Below are positions 1 through 8,110 of a stretch of DNA of 64,000 bases, in pieces. Both the position numbers and the translations under genes were made by a program. Position 1 is the first letter of the stretch. Each line of letters opens with the position of its first letter. A model generated the notes under the pieces. That model searched no databases. It was given only the letters and a program-made list of their open reading frames with translations, and was not told the origin of the DNA. This DNA comes from Burkholderia ambifaria AMMD (lineage in GTDB: Bacteria > Pseudomonadota > Gammaproteobacteria > Burkholderiales > Burkholderiaceae): the NCBI RefSeq assembly GCF_000203915.1, contig NC_008390.1:2170001-2234000 (forward strand), written 5' to 3'.

Positions 1-289
1 CGTTGCCGAGATCGCCTCGTGCGGTACGCGCCTGCGCGATCTTCTCCGGGCTCCAGAACGCGGCGGTGCTGAGGACAAGCCCTAGAAAGACCTGCAGCGC
101 ATGCGGATGTGCGTGGAGCTTGCCGTGCAGTTCCTCATAGGCCTCAGTCAGCTCGATGCCACGAGCAAGCAGTCGATCGGCAACGGCATTTTCACTGGGC
201 AGGATGCGGTGCTCGACGTTGTAGCGCTTCCCCTCGATGAGGATGTTTTCGCAGATCTGCTTCGGATTATCGGATTGGGGTGCGCTCAT
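1..289 (-). CDS. Hypothetical ICE protein, partial (runs off the left edge)
   Basis: An open frame starts at an ATG at 287-289 and stays open to the window edge, giving 96 residues beginning MSAPQSDNPKQICENI. The visible part is mostly polar and probably helical, with charged residues (EAYEELHGKLHAHPHAL) followed by a more hydrophobic stretch (VFLGLVLSTAAFW). I do not recognise a family. It lies divergently to the DUF932 gene, with about 620 bp of structured non-coding DNA between them, as is common in the accessory start of ICEs. Function unknown; that it is a gene rests on the clean open frame and the plausible residue composition. Confidence 0.55.
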   Translation of the reverse strand, partial: MSAPQSDNPKQICENILIEGKRYNVEHRILPSENAVADRLLARGIELTEAYEELHGKLHAHPHALQVFLGLVLSTAAFWSPEKIAQARTARGDLGN

Positions 290-576
290 GGCCTGTCTTT
301 GATAGTGAACATGGCTGGTAGCGTATTTGACCAAGCCACTTCTGTCGGTACCCCAGTGCGCGTCATCGAACGGATGCTCAGGTACCCGGATACCGACCTA
401 AGTCTGGACGTCCCCGGCCAAGAAGGCGGCCGGGCGCGCTGTCGTGCTGCGCATCGAGCCACCCTGCCCTGCGGTCCTGGCGTCTCGCCCCCTTCGGGCT
501 TCCATCGTTCCCTCGCTCCGCTCGGCTGACGCCTTCGGCCCGGCTTCCAGCTTCGGGCCTGCGCGCTTCGCTTGCG

Positions 577-831
577 TGCGGTCGGCACAAAGGGATGGCC
601 GTTGCCTGTCCAGCCGTCTTCCCTGAACTCATCACCTTCTTCGCGACTGTAGCCCGCGGCCATGTGCCGTCAAGGCGCGCAGGGCCGTGTCCTCGGCTGC
701 GCCTGCGGGCCGCACCAACCCTGCGCTTGCCTCCTTGACGGCCCCCGTCCACGGGCTCCCTTCCGTCGCGGGCGATGAACTCAGGAAAGACGGTGGCAAC
801 GAGGCCAACCGGGTTCTTCGTGCCGACCGCA
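577..831. repeat. Long imperfect inverted repeat (giant hairpin) upstream of the DUF932 gene
   Basis: The two arms pair over about 105 bp each: 577-684 with 719-831, around a loop of about 34 nt (685-718). Blocks that match in order are TGCGGTCGGCAC (577-588) with GTGCCGACCGCA (820-831); CCGTCTT-CCTGA near 614-626 with its complement near 780-793; GCCGTCAAGG near 666-675 with CCTTGACGGC near 733-742; and CGCAGGG (678-684) with CCCTGCG (719-725). Differences between the arms are scattered substitutions and short indels. The remaining bases of the gap (290-576) hold several short GC-rich hairpins but no gene that I can support. As RNA this would be a very long rod, so it could be a structured leader, a non-coding RNA or a recombination site. 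Confidence 0.75.
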
Positions 832-912
832 CCGAACAGCCGAAAGGCTGGGCTCCGAATCTAGGAATCCGGTGAGGTTTCTTCAACAGCCAACTTTGTC
901 AGGAGAAAGACC

Positions 913-1737
913 ATGCAACTTGCTTCCCGCTTCGCTTCCCGTTCGCCGGTGCTGCGCTCAGAACGTCCTTTGTCGGATGACCAAATCCGCGCCGTGGCTC
1001 CGTCCATCTTTGCGGACGCCCCGCACGAAAGCCGATCGGACCGTTACAGCTACATCCCCACCGCCACCGTGCTGCAAGAGCTGCGAGGGGAAGGCTTCGA
1101 GCCTTTCATGGTGTGCCAGACCCGCGTGCGCAACGACGACCGCCGCGACTACACCAAGCACATGATCCGGCTGCGCCATGCCAGCCAGATCAACGGCCGT
1201 GAGGCCAACGAAATCATCCTGCTGAACTCGCATGACGGCACCAGCAGCTATCAGATGCTCGCTGGAATGTTCCGCTTCGTGTGCCAAAACGGCCTGGTCT
1301 GCGGCGACACCGTGGCGGACGTGCGCATACCCCACAAGGGCGACGTGGCCGCGCATGTTATCGAAGGCGCTTACGAAGTCCTGCACGGCTTCGACCGGGC
1401 GCAGGAATCCCGCGACGCCATGCAGGCCATCGCACTCGACACGGGTGAATCGGAAGTGTTCGCCCGCGCCGCGCTGGCGTTGAAGTACGACGAGGACAAG
1501 CCCGCGCCCATCACGGAAAGCCAAATCCTGATGCCGCGCCGCACGGACGACAGCCGCCGCGACCTGTGGAGCGTATTCAACCGCACGCAGGAAAACCTCG
1601 TCAAAGGCGGACTGCCCGCCCGCGCTGCGAACGGTCGCCGCCAGACCACCCGACCCGTGCAGGGCATCGACAACGGCATCCGCCTGAATCGCGCCCTGTG
1701 GCTGCTGGCCGATGGCCTGCGCCAGTTGAAAGCCTGA
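913..1737 (+). CDS. DUF932 (DUF945-like) plasmid/phage-type protein
   Basis: This 274-residue protein belongs to the DUF932 family found on plasmids, phages and ICEs. Recognisable family segments are the central HMIRLRHASQ block, the NEIILLNSHDGTSSYQ block and the MFRFVCQNGLVCGD block, followed by a charged C-terminal half. A good ribosome binding site (AGGAGAAAG) lies 5 bp before the ATG. The biochemical function of the family is not established, although it is regularly placed with DNA-processing genes of mobile elements. The gene follows the long inverted repeat directly, so any structured RNA there would be in its leader. Family assignment is confident; function is open. Confidence 0.85.
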   Translation: MQLASRFASRSPVLRSERPLSDDQIRAVAPSIFADAPHESRSDRYSYIPTATVLQELRGEGFEPFMVCQTRVRNDDRRDYTKHMIRLRHASQINGREANEIILLNSHDGTSSYQMLAGMFRFVCQNGLVCGDTVADVRIPHKGDVAAHVIEGAYEVLHGFDRAQESRDAMQAIALDTGESEVFARAALALKYDEDKPAPITESQILMPRRTDDSRRDLWSVFNRTQENLVKGGLPARAANGRRQTTRPVQGIDNGIRLNRALWLLADGLRQLKA

Positions 1738-1816
1738 ACCCCACGCGGCAGGGGCAGGCAGCAGCCCTTACCGCTTCTCTCGCTGCTGCATCCCTGAATA
1801 GATAGGCGTTATCACT

Positions 1817-1966
1817 ATGAACGCCAATGCCCAAGTTTCCCAAACCGAAGCTCGCGCCACCCAGCCCCCCGCACTGCAAGCCACCGAACGAGCGCAAGAC
1901 ATGATTGTGGCTCTGCTGCAGCGGCTGGTGGTCACAGGCTACAGGCCAGTAATAACCAGAGCTTGA
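1817..1966 (+). pseudogene. Truncated 5' end of an ICE backbone gene
   Basis: An ATG at 1817 opens a 49-residue frame (MNANAQVSQTEARATQP...) that has the Ala/Gln/Thr-rich start seen in small ICE proteins. It then runs straight into DNA recognisable as thioredoxin reductase in reverse orientation from about 1942 and stops at 1964-1966. The natural continuation of the gene is absent. I therefore read this as a backbone gene cut by insertion of the stress-gene island. It stands 80 bp after the DUF932 gene on the same strand, probably in its operon. Confidence 0.5.
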
Positions 1967-2060
1967 GATTGGCGCGGGCGGCGTAGACCGCTACGGTCCA
2001 GCCGGCGGGGCCGGAGCCCAAGACGATGAGCTTCTGATGGTTCTTTATAGAGGCATTCAT
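1941..2060 (-). pseudogene. Thioredoxin reductase 5' fragment, frameshifted
   Basis: The start (ATG at 2058-2060) encodes about 40 residues with the FAD-binding motif GSGPAG and the YAARANLK segment typical of TrxB. A single missing base after the AANLK region shifts the frame: the expected LVITGL is present but in the neighbouring frame, and homology ends abruptly at about 1942 where the ICE gene fragment begins. It is the last, broken gene of the stress operon, directly downstream of the lipoamide-dehydrogenase-like gene on the same strand. No active thioredoxin reductase can come from it. Confidence 0.75.
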
Positions 2061-2098
2061 TGCTGGTCCTACTCTGAACTTCGTATAAGTGCATTGGC

Positions 2099-3538
2099 TC
2101 AAGCGCCGGGTACGCAGTCCAGGCAGCTCTCGGGCGCCTGAGGTACAAGGGCAAGCTTTCGCTGCAGATGTCGCAACGCGGTGCGGACGCCTTCCTCCAC
2201 GACCGGGTGGTAGAACGGACTGTCGATCATTTGCTGTACGGTATCGCCCCGCTGGACGCTCCACGACAGCAGGTGGCCGATATGTTCGGAAGCTGGCCCC
2301 ACCATCTCCGCGCCCAGGAAGACCCCGGTCGCCGTGTCTGCGTAAACGCGAATCATACCGCGGTTCTCCAGCATCACCCGGCTTCGCCCTTGGTCGGCGA
2401 ACGAGGATTCACCGATCTCAAAGGCCGCGCCGCTCGCCGTCAACTGCTGGAATGTGGACCCGATCATCGCGATCTGCGGATCTGAGAACACGATGCCGAG
2501 CGGCGCTCTGCGGGGGCGAGGCCTGACGAGCGGGAATCGCCCGGCGTTGTCACCTGCGATACGGCCATCGTCGGCCGCTTCGTGAAGAATCTCCGTCATG
2601 CCGTTGACGTCGCCGGCTATGAAAATGTGCGAGGGAGCGCTCTGCCCGGTGGCACGATCGAACACAGGCTGGCCGGAACTGTCCAGCCTAACGCCAGCAA
2701 GTTCCAGATCAAGCCCGGACGTATTTGGCCGGCGACCTGTCGCAACGATCAGGTAGTCGTAGATTTCGGTCGAATGAACACCGTGCTCATCGATTGACGT
2801 GATCGATACGCGCCTATCTGTAGTCAGCTTGGGCGAAATCGTGGCCCCCAGGCTCACAGGAACCTCATCGGAAAAAATGCGGGTAGCCTCCGCCGCAACC
2901 GCAGGGTCGGTCAGCGGGCCGATAGATCGACTGCGGCCGTACAGGCGCACTCTCACGCCCAGTCGATGCAACGCCTGTCCCAACTCAAGTCCGATAACTC
3001 CGGTTCCGACGACAGCCACCGAGCCGGGCAGATCGGCCCAGTCGAAAACGTCGTCGTTGATCAGCTGCCTGTCGCCCAAGGCTTCATGCCAGCCCTCAGG
3101 AACATAGGGACTGGAACCGGTGGCAACGACAATGCGATCAGCCTCGACAATCGTAGATCCCACAAGTAGTTCGTGGGGCGACAGGAACTTTGCCGTGCCA
3201 CGCAAGCGATGCGCTTCCGGCCAACCCTCGACCGTTTCCACGACGAAACCCACGAAGCGGTCCCGTTCGCTGCGAACCCGATGCATTACTTTCCGGCCAT
3301 TGACCTCGATCATGCCCGGATTGACACCGAAGCTCGGTGCCATCTTCAACGCGTGGGCGGCATTGGCGGCGCTGATCAGTAGTTTGCTCGGCATGCAACC
3401 AACCCGAGCGCACGTGGTGCCGTAGACGCCACCCTCAATGACAACCACGCTGTCAGTGTGAGCCTTGGCTGCACGGTAGGCGGTCATGCCGGCGCTGCCA
3501 GCGCCAATGATCGCCACATCAACCTTCATACGAGTCAT
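2099..3538 (-). CDS. Dihydrolipoamide dehydrogenase-like FAD/NAD(P) disulfide oxidoreductase
   Basis: This 479-residue flavoprotein belongs to the class I pyridine nucleotide-disulfide oxidoreductases. It shows the FAD motif GAGSAG (residues 12-17), the redox pair TTCARVGC (Cys43, Cys48), the NAD(P) motif GTGVIG (178-183), the second FAD motif around FIAGDVNG and a C-terminal YHPVVEE that supplies the catalytic His-Glu. A strong Shine-Dalgarno (AAGGAG) stands before the ATG at 3538. It is the last intact gene of the minus-strand stress operon behind two thioredoxins. A plausible role is to reduce those thioredoxins or a low-molecular-weight disulfide, replacing the broken trxB next to it; that is inference. 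It differs from housekeeping lpdA in context, since no 2-oxoacid dehydrogenase genes are nearby. Confidence 0.85.
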   Translation of the reverse strand: MTRMKVDVAIIGAGSAGMTAYRAAKAHTDSVVVIEGGVYGTTCARVGCMPSKLLISAANAAHALKMAPSFGVNPGMIEVNGRKVMHRVRSERDRFVGFVVETVEGWPEAHRLRGTAKFLSPHELLVGSTIVEADRIVVATGSSPYVPEGWHEALGDRQLINDDVFDWADLPGSVAVVGTGVIGLELGQALHRLGVRVRLYGRSRSIGPLTDPAVAAEATRIFSDEVPVSLGATISPKLTTDRRVSITSIDEHGVHSTEIYDYLIVATGRRPNTSGLDLELAGVRLDSSGQPVFDRATGQSAPSHIFIAGDVNGMTEILHEAADDGRIAGDNAGRFPLVRPRPRRAPLGIVFSDPQIAMIGSTFQQLTASGAAFEIGESSFADQGRSRVMLENRGMIRVYADTATGVFLGAEMVGPASEHIGHLLSWSVQRGDTVQQMIDSPFYHPVVEEGVRTALRHLQRKLALVPQAPESCLDCVPGA

Positions 3539-3643
3539 CTGAAACTCCTTGGCGTCAGCCCATACCCGGTAGCGGGTGGGGCTGTGCGGCCGAGATTGAA
3601 CCGGTCCACAGGGCCGGTGCGAGGATGTGATTGGCGTTGACGC

Positions 3644-4009
3644 CTACTGGCGTGATTCAACGAGCCGTGTCTGAACCCAACGCGAGATGCCGGATGCGGT
3701 TAACGCTCCCAAGAACCTACCCAGTTCCTGGCCGTGCTCGTCGTAGAGCAGGAGCGTCGGCACACCTGCGACTTTCAGTGAATTCAGCAGCTGTGGGTCG
3801 GTCGCTGCATTCACCTTAAGAAATCGAACCTGGTCGCCCATGGCCGCAGCTGCAGCATCAAAGGCCGGCTCCATGGTTTTGCATGGAGGGCACCAGCGAG
3901 CACCGATGTAAAGCAGGAGCGGATCTGTGGTGGAGCGGGCCAGGCGATTGAACTCGGTGGCGTCCAGCTCTTCCACTTTCCCGACCCAAGCAGGCACGGA
4001 CATGTTCAT
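3644..4009 (-). CDS. Thioredoxin-family protein with WCPPCK centre
   Basis: A 121-residue thioredoxin-fold protein with the active site WCPPCK (Cys40, Cys43) and the cis-proline segment VAGVPTLLLY near residue 82. It has no signal peptide, so it should act in the cytoplasm. Canonical thioredoxin 1 has WCGPCK; the CPPC variant is expected to shift redox potential and partner choice. It lies between the trxA-like gene and the flavoprotein gene on the same strand, with about 58 bp to the former, consistent with one operon. Confidence 0.85.
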   Translation of the reverse strand: MNMSVPAWVGKVEELDATEFNRLARSTTDPLLLYIGARWCPPCKTMEPAFDAAAAAMGDQVRFLKVNAATDPQLLNSLKVAGVPTLLLYDEHGQELGRFLGALTASGISRWVQTRLVESRQ

Positions 4010-4067
4010 CGCTGTATCCCTTCGGTTGGGCGGCCGACCCCATTGAGGCCGGCCGCTTGGCTGTGAC

Positions 4068-4397
4068 CTACTCGCCCTTTACGAACGGCGCGATCTGCGC
4101 CTGCAGCGCCTGCTTGGGCATGGCGCCAACAATCTCCTTGGCGACTTTTCCGTCCACAAAAACCTTCAACGTGGGGATGGATCGGACCCCAAAACGCTGA
4201 GCCAATTCCGGGTTCTGGTCGATATCGACCTTGATCACCTGGAGCTTGCCTTCGAGCTCGTTGGAGATCTCCTCTAGGGAGGGAGCAATGGCCCGGCAGG
4301 GCGGGCACCACGGTGCCCAGAAGTCCACCAGGACCGGTGTTTTGCTCTGGATAACGTCGTCCTCGAAATCGAAGGTCGTTGTGCTGCGAGTAGCCAT
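4068..4397 (-). CDS. Thioredoxin with WCPPCR centre
   Basis: A 109-residue protein of full thioredoxin length with PVLVDFWAPWCPPCR (Cys31, Cys34) and the cis-Pro motif VRSIPTLKVF. It is close to the thioredoxin 2/TrxA class but again has CPPC instead of CGPC, so both thioredoxins of this operon share the unusual dipeptide. The start is set by an AGGTTTTGAC ribosome-binding region before ATG 4397. It follows the Old Yellow Enzyme gene by 42 bp. Probable job: disulfide reduction under oxidative or electrophile stress. Confidence 0.88.
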   Translation of the reverse strand: MATRSTTTFDFEDDVIQSKTPVLVDFWAPWCPPCRAIAPSLEEISNELEGKLQVIKVDIDQNPELAQRFGVRSIPTLKVFVDGKVAKEIVGAMPKQALQAQIAPFVKGE

Positions 4398-4439
4398 GTC
4401 AAAACCTCATCTTTGGGGCGCGTATGCGCCGATGATTGG

Positions 4440-5561
4440 TCAACCGATTGCGGCGCGACTGCCGCCGGCATCGTAGGTCGGGTAGTCCGTATAGCCCTTG
4501 GCGCCAATGACGCCGTAGAAGGTCGAGCGGTCCGGCTCGGCCAATGGCCAGCCATTCTTCATCCGCTCCACCAGATCGGGGTTGGAGATGAAGTTGGTGC
4601 CGAACGCGATCAGGTCGAGTTCGCCCTTGGCAAGCTCGGTCTCGGCCAGCTCCTGGGTGAAACCGCCCGCGCCGATCAGCGTGCCTTGGTATGCCTTGCG
4701 GAACGCGGCGCCGAAGCCAGCTGGCGTACCGGCGGCCGAAATCGTGGTCTGGTAGTTCAGGTGTACGAAGGCCAACTCCCGTTCGTTCAGGGCCGCTGCA
4801 ACGCTCACCCAGGTCTCGGCTTCGCCTTCGAAGGCTTCCATGTCGTAGATGCGGCCGAACGGCGAAACACGCACGCCAACCTTGTCGCCACCGATTTCCG
4901 CAGCCAGCGCATCGATGGTCTCCAGCAGCAGGCGCTGACGGTTCTCGATCGACCCACCGTACTGGTCGGTGCGGGTGTTGAGCTTGCTGCTCAGGAACTG
5001 GTCGAACAGGAACGCGTTGGCGGCCATCAGTTCGACACCGTCGAAACCTGCATCCATCGCCCGGCGTGCCGACGAGACGAAGTCCTGGATAACTCGCTTG
5101 ACCTCATCGGTGGTCAGGGCGCGCGGCTTGCTCGGCAGCACCGGGCCTTCCTTGCCGGGCTCGACCCATGCGTAGACCATCGTGGTGGTCGCCGGGACTT
5201 CGCCCGAAGACACCGGCGCGGCATTGCCCGGCTGCAACGAGACATGGGACAACCGGCCGACGTGCCAGAGCTGAGCGAAAATCTTGCCGCCCTTGGCGTG
5301 GACCGCATCGGTGACCTCACGCCAGCCCTCTGTCTGCTCATCGGTATAGAGGCCGGGGGTGTAAAGGTAGCCACGACCTTCGTCGGAGACGGGCAGGCCC
5401 TCGGTGATGATCAGCCCTGCCGATGCGCGCTGGGCGTAATACAGCGCAGTCAGATCGCTGGGGATGTTCTCGGGCGTGCGGGTACGGGTCATCGGGGCCA
5501 TGACGACGCGGTTGGCCAACTGCAGGCCAGACAGATCGAAGGGGGTAAACAGCTTGCTCAT
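4440..5561 (-). CDS. Alkene reductase, Old Yellow Enzyme family (NemA-like)
   Basis: A 373-residue FMN-dependent TIM-barrel ene-reductase. Family segments visible are the N-terminal LFTPFDLSGLQLANRVVMAPMTR, QLWHVGRLSH near residue 100, NTRTDQYGGSIENR near 195-208 and IGAGGFT for phosphate binding. Such enzymes reduce electrophilic alkenes (N-ethylmaleimide, quinones, nitro compounds) with NAD(P)H. An oddity is that the usual substrate-anchoring HxxN/H motif reads VELMAAN, so the first His is Met179 while Asn182 is kept. That should change substrate binding. The gene is third in the TetR-controlled stress operon. Start by homology to the family and a ribosome binding site (GAGAGACCC). Confidence 0.9.
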   Translation of the reverse strand: MSKLFTPFDLSGLQLANRVVMAPMTRTRTPENIPSDLTALYYAQRASAGLIITEGLPVSDEGRGYLYTPGLYTDEQTEGWREVTDAVHAKGGKIFAQLWHVGRLSHVSLQPGNAAPVSSGEVPATTTMVYAWVEPGKEGPVLPSKPRALTTDEVKRVIQDFVSSARRAMDAGFDGVELMAANAFLFDQFLSSKLNTRTDQYGGSIENRQRLLLETIDALAAEIGGDKVGVRVSPFGRIYDMEAFEGEAETWVSVAAALNERELAFVHLNYQTTISAAGTPAGFGAAFRKAYQGTLIGAGGFTQELAETELAKGELDLIAFGTNFISNPDLVERMKNGWPLAEPDRSTFYGVIGAKGYTDYPTYDAGGSRAAIG

Positions 5562-5638
5562 GATGGGTCTCTCGATTGGGGGCGCGGCCCCGATACAGGG
5601 CCGCTGTTACAAATGCAGTGGCAGGAACGGTTTCGGGC

Positions 5639-6199
5639 TTAGCCTTCCAGGACTTCCAGCTTGGGAACCATGCGGATTGCCTTGGAGAAGTTGGCGTAGT
5701 TCACCGAGGTCTTGGTCACATTGCGGTGCAGCTCTTCCACCTGCTCACGAGTTCCATCGGTGTGCAGTCGCACCACGTAGCTCACCTCGTCGTAGCCCGG
5801 GTTGACGCTCTCATCGAGGCCCAGGACACCGCGCAGGTCGAGCTCGCCATCCGTCTCGATTTCCAGGCTGTGGATGGTGATGCCCATTGCGGCAGCATTG
5901 ACCGCATAGCCCACCGACAAGCACGCGTTGAGGGCGGCCATCAGCAGTTCCTGGGGGTTGGGCGCGGTGTTCTGGCCAAGGAATTCCAGCGGTTCATCCG
6001 CTGCAATTTCAAAGTGGCGCTGGTATTCCTCGCCGCGGATCGCGTAGCGGCTCACGGTCGCCACAGTGCGGGTCTGGTTCTCCCACTTCGTCCTGACGTT
6101 GAAACGGGCACTGCGCTTTGCGGGCTCGGTGGTCGCGGCGACTTCCTGTGCAAACGTCTGCAGAGCAGCGACGTCGATGCCGTTGAGTTTGTTGGTCAT
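5639..6199 (-). CDS. OsmC-family protein lacking the second catalytic Cys
   Basis: A 186-residue OsmC/Ohr-fold protein with the core NPQELLMAALNACLSVGY (Cys93). In OsmC and Ohr peroxidases a second Cys near the C-terminal helix completes the disulfide; here the matching region reads NVTKTSVNYANFSK and has no Cys. It may therefore be a one-Cys variant or have a non-peroxidase role; many OsmC-like proteins of this subgroup are annotated only as OsmC family. It lies between the frnE-like and ene-reductase genes on the same strand, 77 bp before the latter. Confidence 0.85.
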   Translation of the reverse strand: MTNKLNGIDVAALQTFAQEVAATTEPAKRSARFNVRTKWENQTRTVATVSRYAIRGEEYQRHFEIAADEPLEFLGQNTAPNPQELLMAALNACLSVGYAVNAAAMGITIHSLEIETDGELDLRGVLGLDESVNPGYDEVSYVVRLHTDGTREQVEELHRNVTKTSVNYANFSKAIRMVPKLEVLEG

Positions 6200-6301
6200 T
6201 TGAATGGTCCTTTCTAAATGCGCTTTCGGCGCGTGGAAGACCTGCGGAGGGGCGATGGGGCCGCTGCCTCAGATCCGGATTGGAATTTGGTTTGGTTGGG
6301 C

Positions 6302-6976
6302 TCAGTGGCAGCCGTCGATGCCGCAGCTCTCGCCTTCGGTTTCGTCCAGAGCCCCCGGAACATCGACTGCTGCGTCACGAAGCGCCCTTTCGAACACGAC
6401 GGCCTCACGCGCTCCAGACAGGAATGTCTTGCCGTTGAGGAGGAACAGTGGCACGCCGTTGGCGATGCTGTTCGCCTCCGCCTCGTCGCGAGCGATTTCG
6501 GAAGCGACCCGTACGCGGTCGAATTCGAGCATGTCGGTCACGCCGACTTCCTTCGCCAACGAGGCGAGGACGGCCTGGTCAAAAATGTCGAGGCCGTCGG
6601 TTGTTACGGCCTTGTAAAGCCGCTCACTCATCATCTGAGCGAGAACCGGCGAACTGATGCTCTTGACCAGTGCATGCGCGGCAGTGGTGTCGCCGAAACG
6701 CATGGTGTCGAAGTTGTAGACCAAGCCTTCAAGGAGCCCGTTGGTGCTCACCGCAGTCATCATCCGATCAGCGCCGGCTGCACCGCCCAACTTCTGATGC
6801 AGGGCGTTCTTGTAGTCCATCGGCCGCATTCCCTTGGCGAGGCGATAGGCCTTGTTGGTCACTACGACCTGAACCTGGCCGGCCACCGAATGGACTGCCT
6901 TCTCGAATCGCTTCTTTGCAATCCAGCACCATGGGCAAACGAAGTCCGACCAGACTTCCACCGTCACTGTTTTCAT
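6302..6976 (-). CDS. DsbA/FrnE-family thioredoxin-like oxidoreductase
   Basis: A 224-residue protein of the DsbA-like FrnE group with WSDFVCPWCWIAK (Cys14, Cys17) and no signal peptide, so cytoplasmic. FrnE proteins catalyse thiol-disulfide exchange and protect against oxidative stress. The extreme C-terminus carries an extra pair, CGIDGCH, which may act as a resolving or metal-binding tail. The start at 6976 is preferred because GGAG lies 6 bp upstream; an ATG 18 bp earlier is possible. It is the first gene of the stress operon and its promoter contains one copy of the shared palindrome (7005-7022). Confidence 0.85.
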   Translation of the reverse strand: MKTVTVEVWSDFVCPWCWIAKKRFEKAVHSVAGQVQVVVTNKAYRLAKGMRPMDYKNALHQKLGGAAGADRMMTAVSTNGLLEGLVYNFDTMRFGDTTAAHALVKSISSPVLAQMMSERLYKAVTTDGLDIFDQAVLASLAKEVGVTDMLEFDRVRVASEIARDEAEANSIANGVPLFLLNGKTFLSGAREAVVFERALRDAAVDVPGALDETEGESCGIDGCH

Positions 6977-7004
6977 TGCCATCTCCATCAGCACATCTGC
7001 ATCA

Positions 7005-7022
7005 ACATACCTTGTAGTAGGT
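7005..7022. promoter_or_regulatory. Putative TetR operator 1 (frnE-like operon)
   Basis: The palindrome ACATAC-N6-GTAGGT lies 28 bp before the frnE-like start and so covers the likely promoter of the six-gene operon. Two more copies in the same register precede tetR and the SDR gene. Confidence 0.75.
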
Positions 7023-7082
7023 AGGGTGAAGAGTTAAAAATAAGCCTGCAGCCGGCTCTGCGGGAGAAGAGCTGCAGGCGTA

Positions 7083-7646
7083 TCAGGCGTGTTCTACGAT
7101 GAGCCGTACAACGCTCGGACTCAGCGGATCTTCGTCCCTGGTAGCCCAGTTGATAAAGCAGGACCCCTCCAGAATGCTCAACAGCAGGAACGCCTTATGT
7201 TTGGCTCCGCTGCCTTCCGGAATCTCCTTCCGCTTGATGCCTTGCTCAAGCGCTCTGGAGAGCCAACTCAGCTGCATGTCGAAGAAGCGTTGCGTCAGCT
7301 GCTGCAGACTCAGCGGCAGTGCCGACATTTCGGCTGCGAGTGCTCCGCACAGCGGCAGCAGGCCGCCGTCGGCGCTCGACCTGAAGATCTGGAGGAAGGC
7401 TTCGAGGCGGCCGATAACATGCTCATGCTGCATCTCGATCCGGCCGAATTCGGTTCGAACACGGTCGATGTACTCCTCAACGATTGCCGCGCCCAAGTCT
7501 TCCTTGGTCGGAAAGTGATGGTGGATACTTGCCTTCCGGATGCCTACCGCCTCAGACAGATCCGCGTAGCTGAACGCGGTGTAGCCGCGTGTACGCATCA
7601 GGTTCTCAGCAGTCTGAATCAAGGCGTCGCGTGTGCCTACAGCCAT
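7083..7646 (-). CDS. TetR-family transcriptional regulator of the stress island
   Basis: A 187-residue TetR-family repressor. The N-terminal HTH reads MRTRGYTAFSYADLSEAVGI with the recognition-helix end KASIHHHFPTKEDL (about residues 18-48), as in the AcrR/NemR-like groups. The C-terminal ligand domain has a single Cys in LLPLCGALAAEM (about residue 100) and one in EGSCFINW (about residue 160), which could sense electrophiles or oxidants. It is transcribed on the same strand as, and just upstream of, the frnE-like operon. An operator-like palindrome precedes it (7687-7704), suggesting autoregulation. Ligand unknown. Confidence 0.9.
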   Translation of the reverse strand: MAVGTRDALIQTAENLMRTRGYTAFSYADLSEAVGIRKASIHHHFPTKEDLGAAIVEEYIDRVRTEFGRIEMQHEHVIGRLEAFLQIFRSSADGGLLPLCGALAAEMSALPLSLQQLTQRFFDMQLSWLSRALEQGIKRKEIPEGSGAKHKAFLLLSILEGSCFINWATRDEDPLSPSVVRLIVEHA

Positions 7647-7686
7647 GTCTCTTCCCCAACGTTTGAATAGCTTCTGGGCAAATACT

Positions 7687-7704
7687 ACCTACCACATGGT
7701 AGAT
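7687..7704. promoter_or_regulatory. Putative TetR operator 2 (tetR promoter)
   Basis: ACCTAC-CACATG-GTAGAT lies 41 bp before the tetR start and matches operators 1 and 3 in arm sequence, arm length and 6-bp spacing. Autoregulation is the simple reading. Confidence 0.78.
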
Positions 7705-7740
7705 TGTCAACGCGGAAGTCGGCTTCCAAATTGCCCGGGC

Positions 7741-8082
7741 TTAGGCACCGAGTTCTTCGTAGGCTTCCAAGGCTCGCGAAGAATAGACGTATGCAGCTCC
7801 GGCATTGAGCGCGATAGCTGTGCCCAGGGCGGCGGCGATTTCTTCCTTGGTCGCCCCGGCCTTTTTGGCTGCGCCAGCGTGCGCCGCGATGCAGCCATCG
7901 CAGCGGGTCGTTACCGCCACCGCCAGGGAAATCAGCTCATGCGTCTTCGCGTCAAGCACACTGCCCTCTCGCGTGGCAGTCTCCAAAGCGTGGAATGCCC
8001 TAGCCACCGGCGCATTCGTCTTGTTGAAACCACTGACCCGCTTGACCAGTGACTTCAGTTCTTCAGTCCACTTCTTTTCCAT
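7741..8082 (-). CDS. Carboxymuconolactone decarboxylase/AhpD-like protein
   Basis: A 113-residue CMD-family protein. It carries the AhpD-type redox motif TTRCDGCIAAHAGAA (Cys61, Cys64, His68), so an alkylhydroperoxidase or thiol-disulfide role is more likely than lactone decarboxylation. Length matches single-domain family members, which assemble as oligomers. It lies 28 bp downstream of the SDR gene and is probably co-transcribed from the promoter bearing operator 3. Confidence 0.88.
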   Translation of the reverse strand: MEKKWTEELKSLVKRVSGFNKTNAPVARAFHALETATREGSVLDAKTHELISLAVAVTTRCDGCIAAHAGAAKKAGATKEEIAAALGTAIALNAGAAYVYSSRALEAYEELGA

Positions 8083-8110
8083 TTCAATTCACCTTTCTTG
8101 ATTGAGAGAG

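Noticed and set aside
577..831. Long inverted repeat as the terminal repeats of an IS or MITE
   Set aside because: There is no target duplication and no TIR-like sharp end, and the arms meet at a short loop rather than enclosing a gene; a hairpin is the better description.
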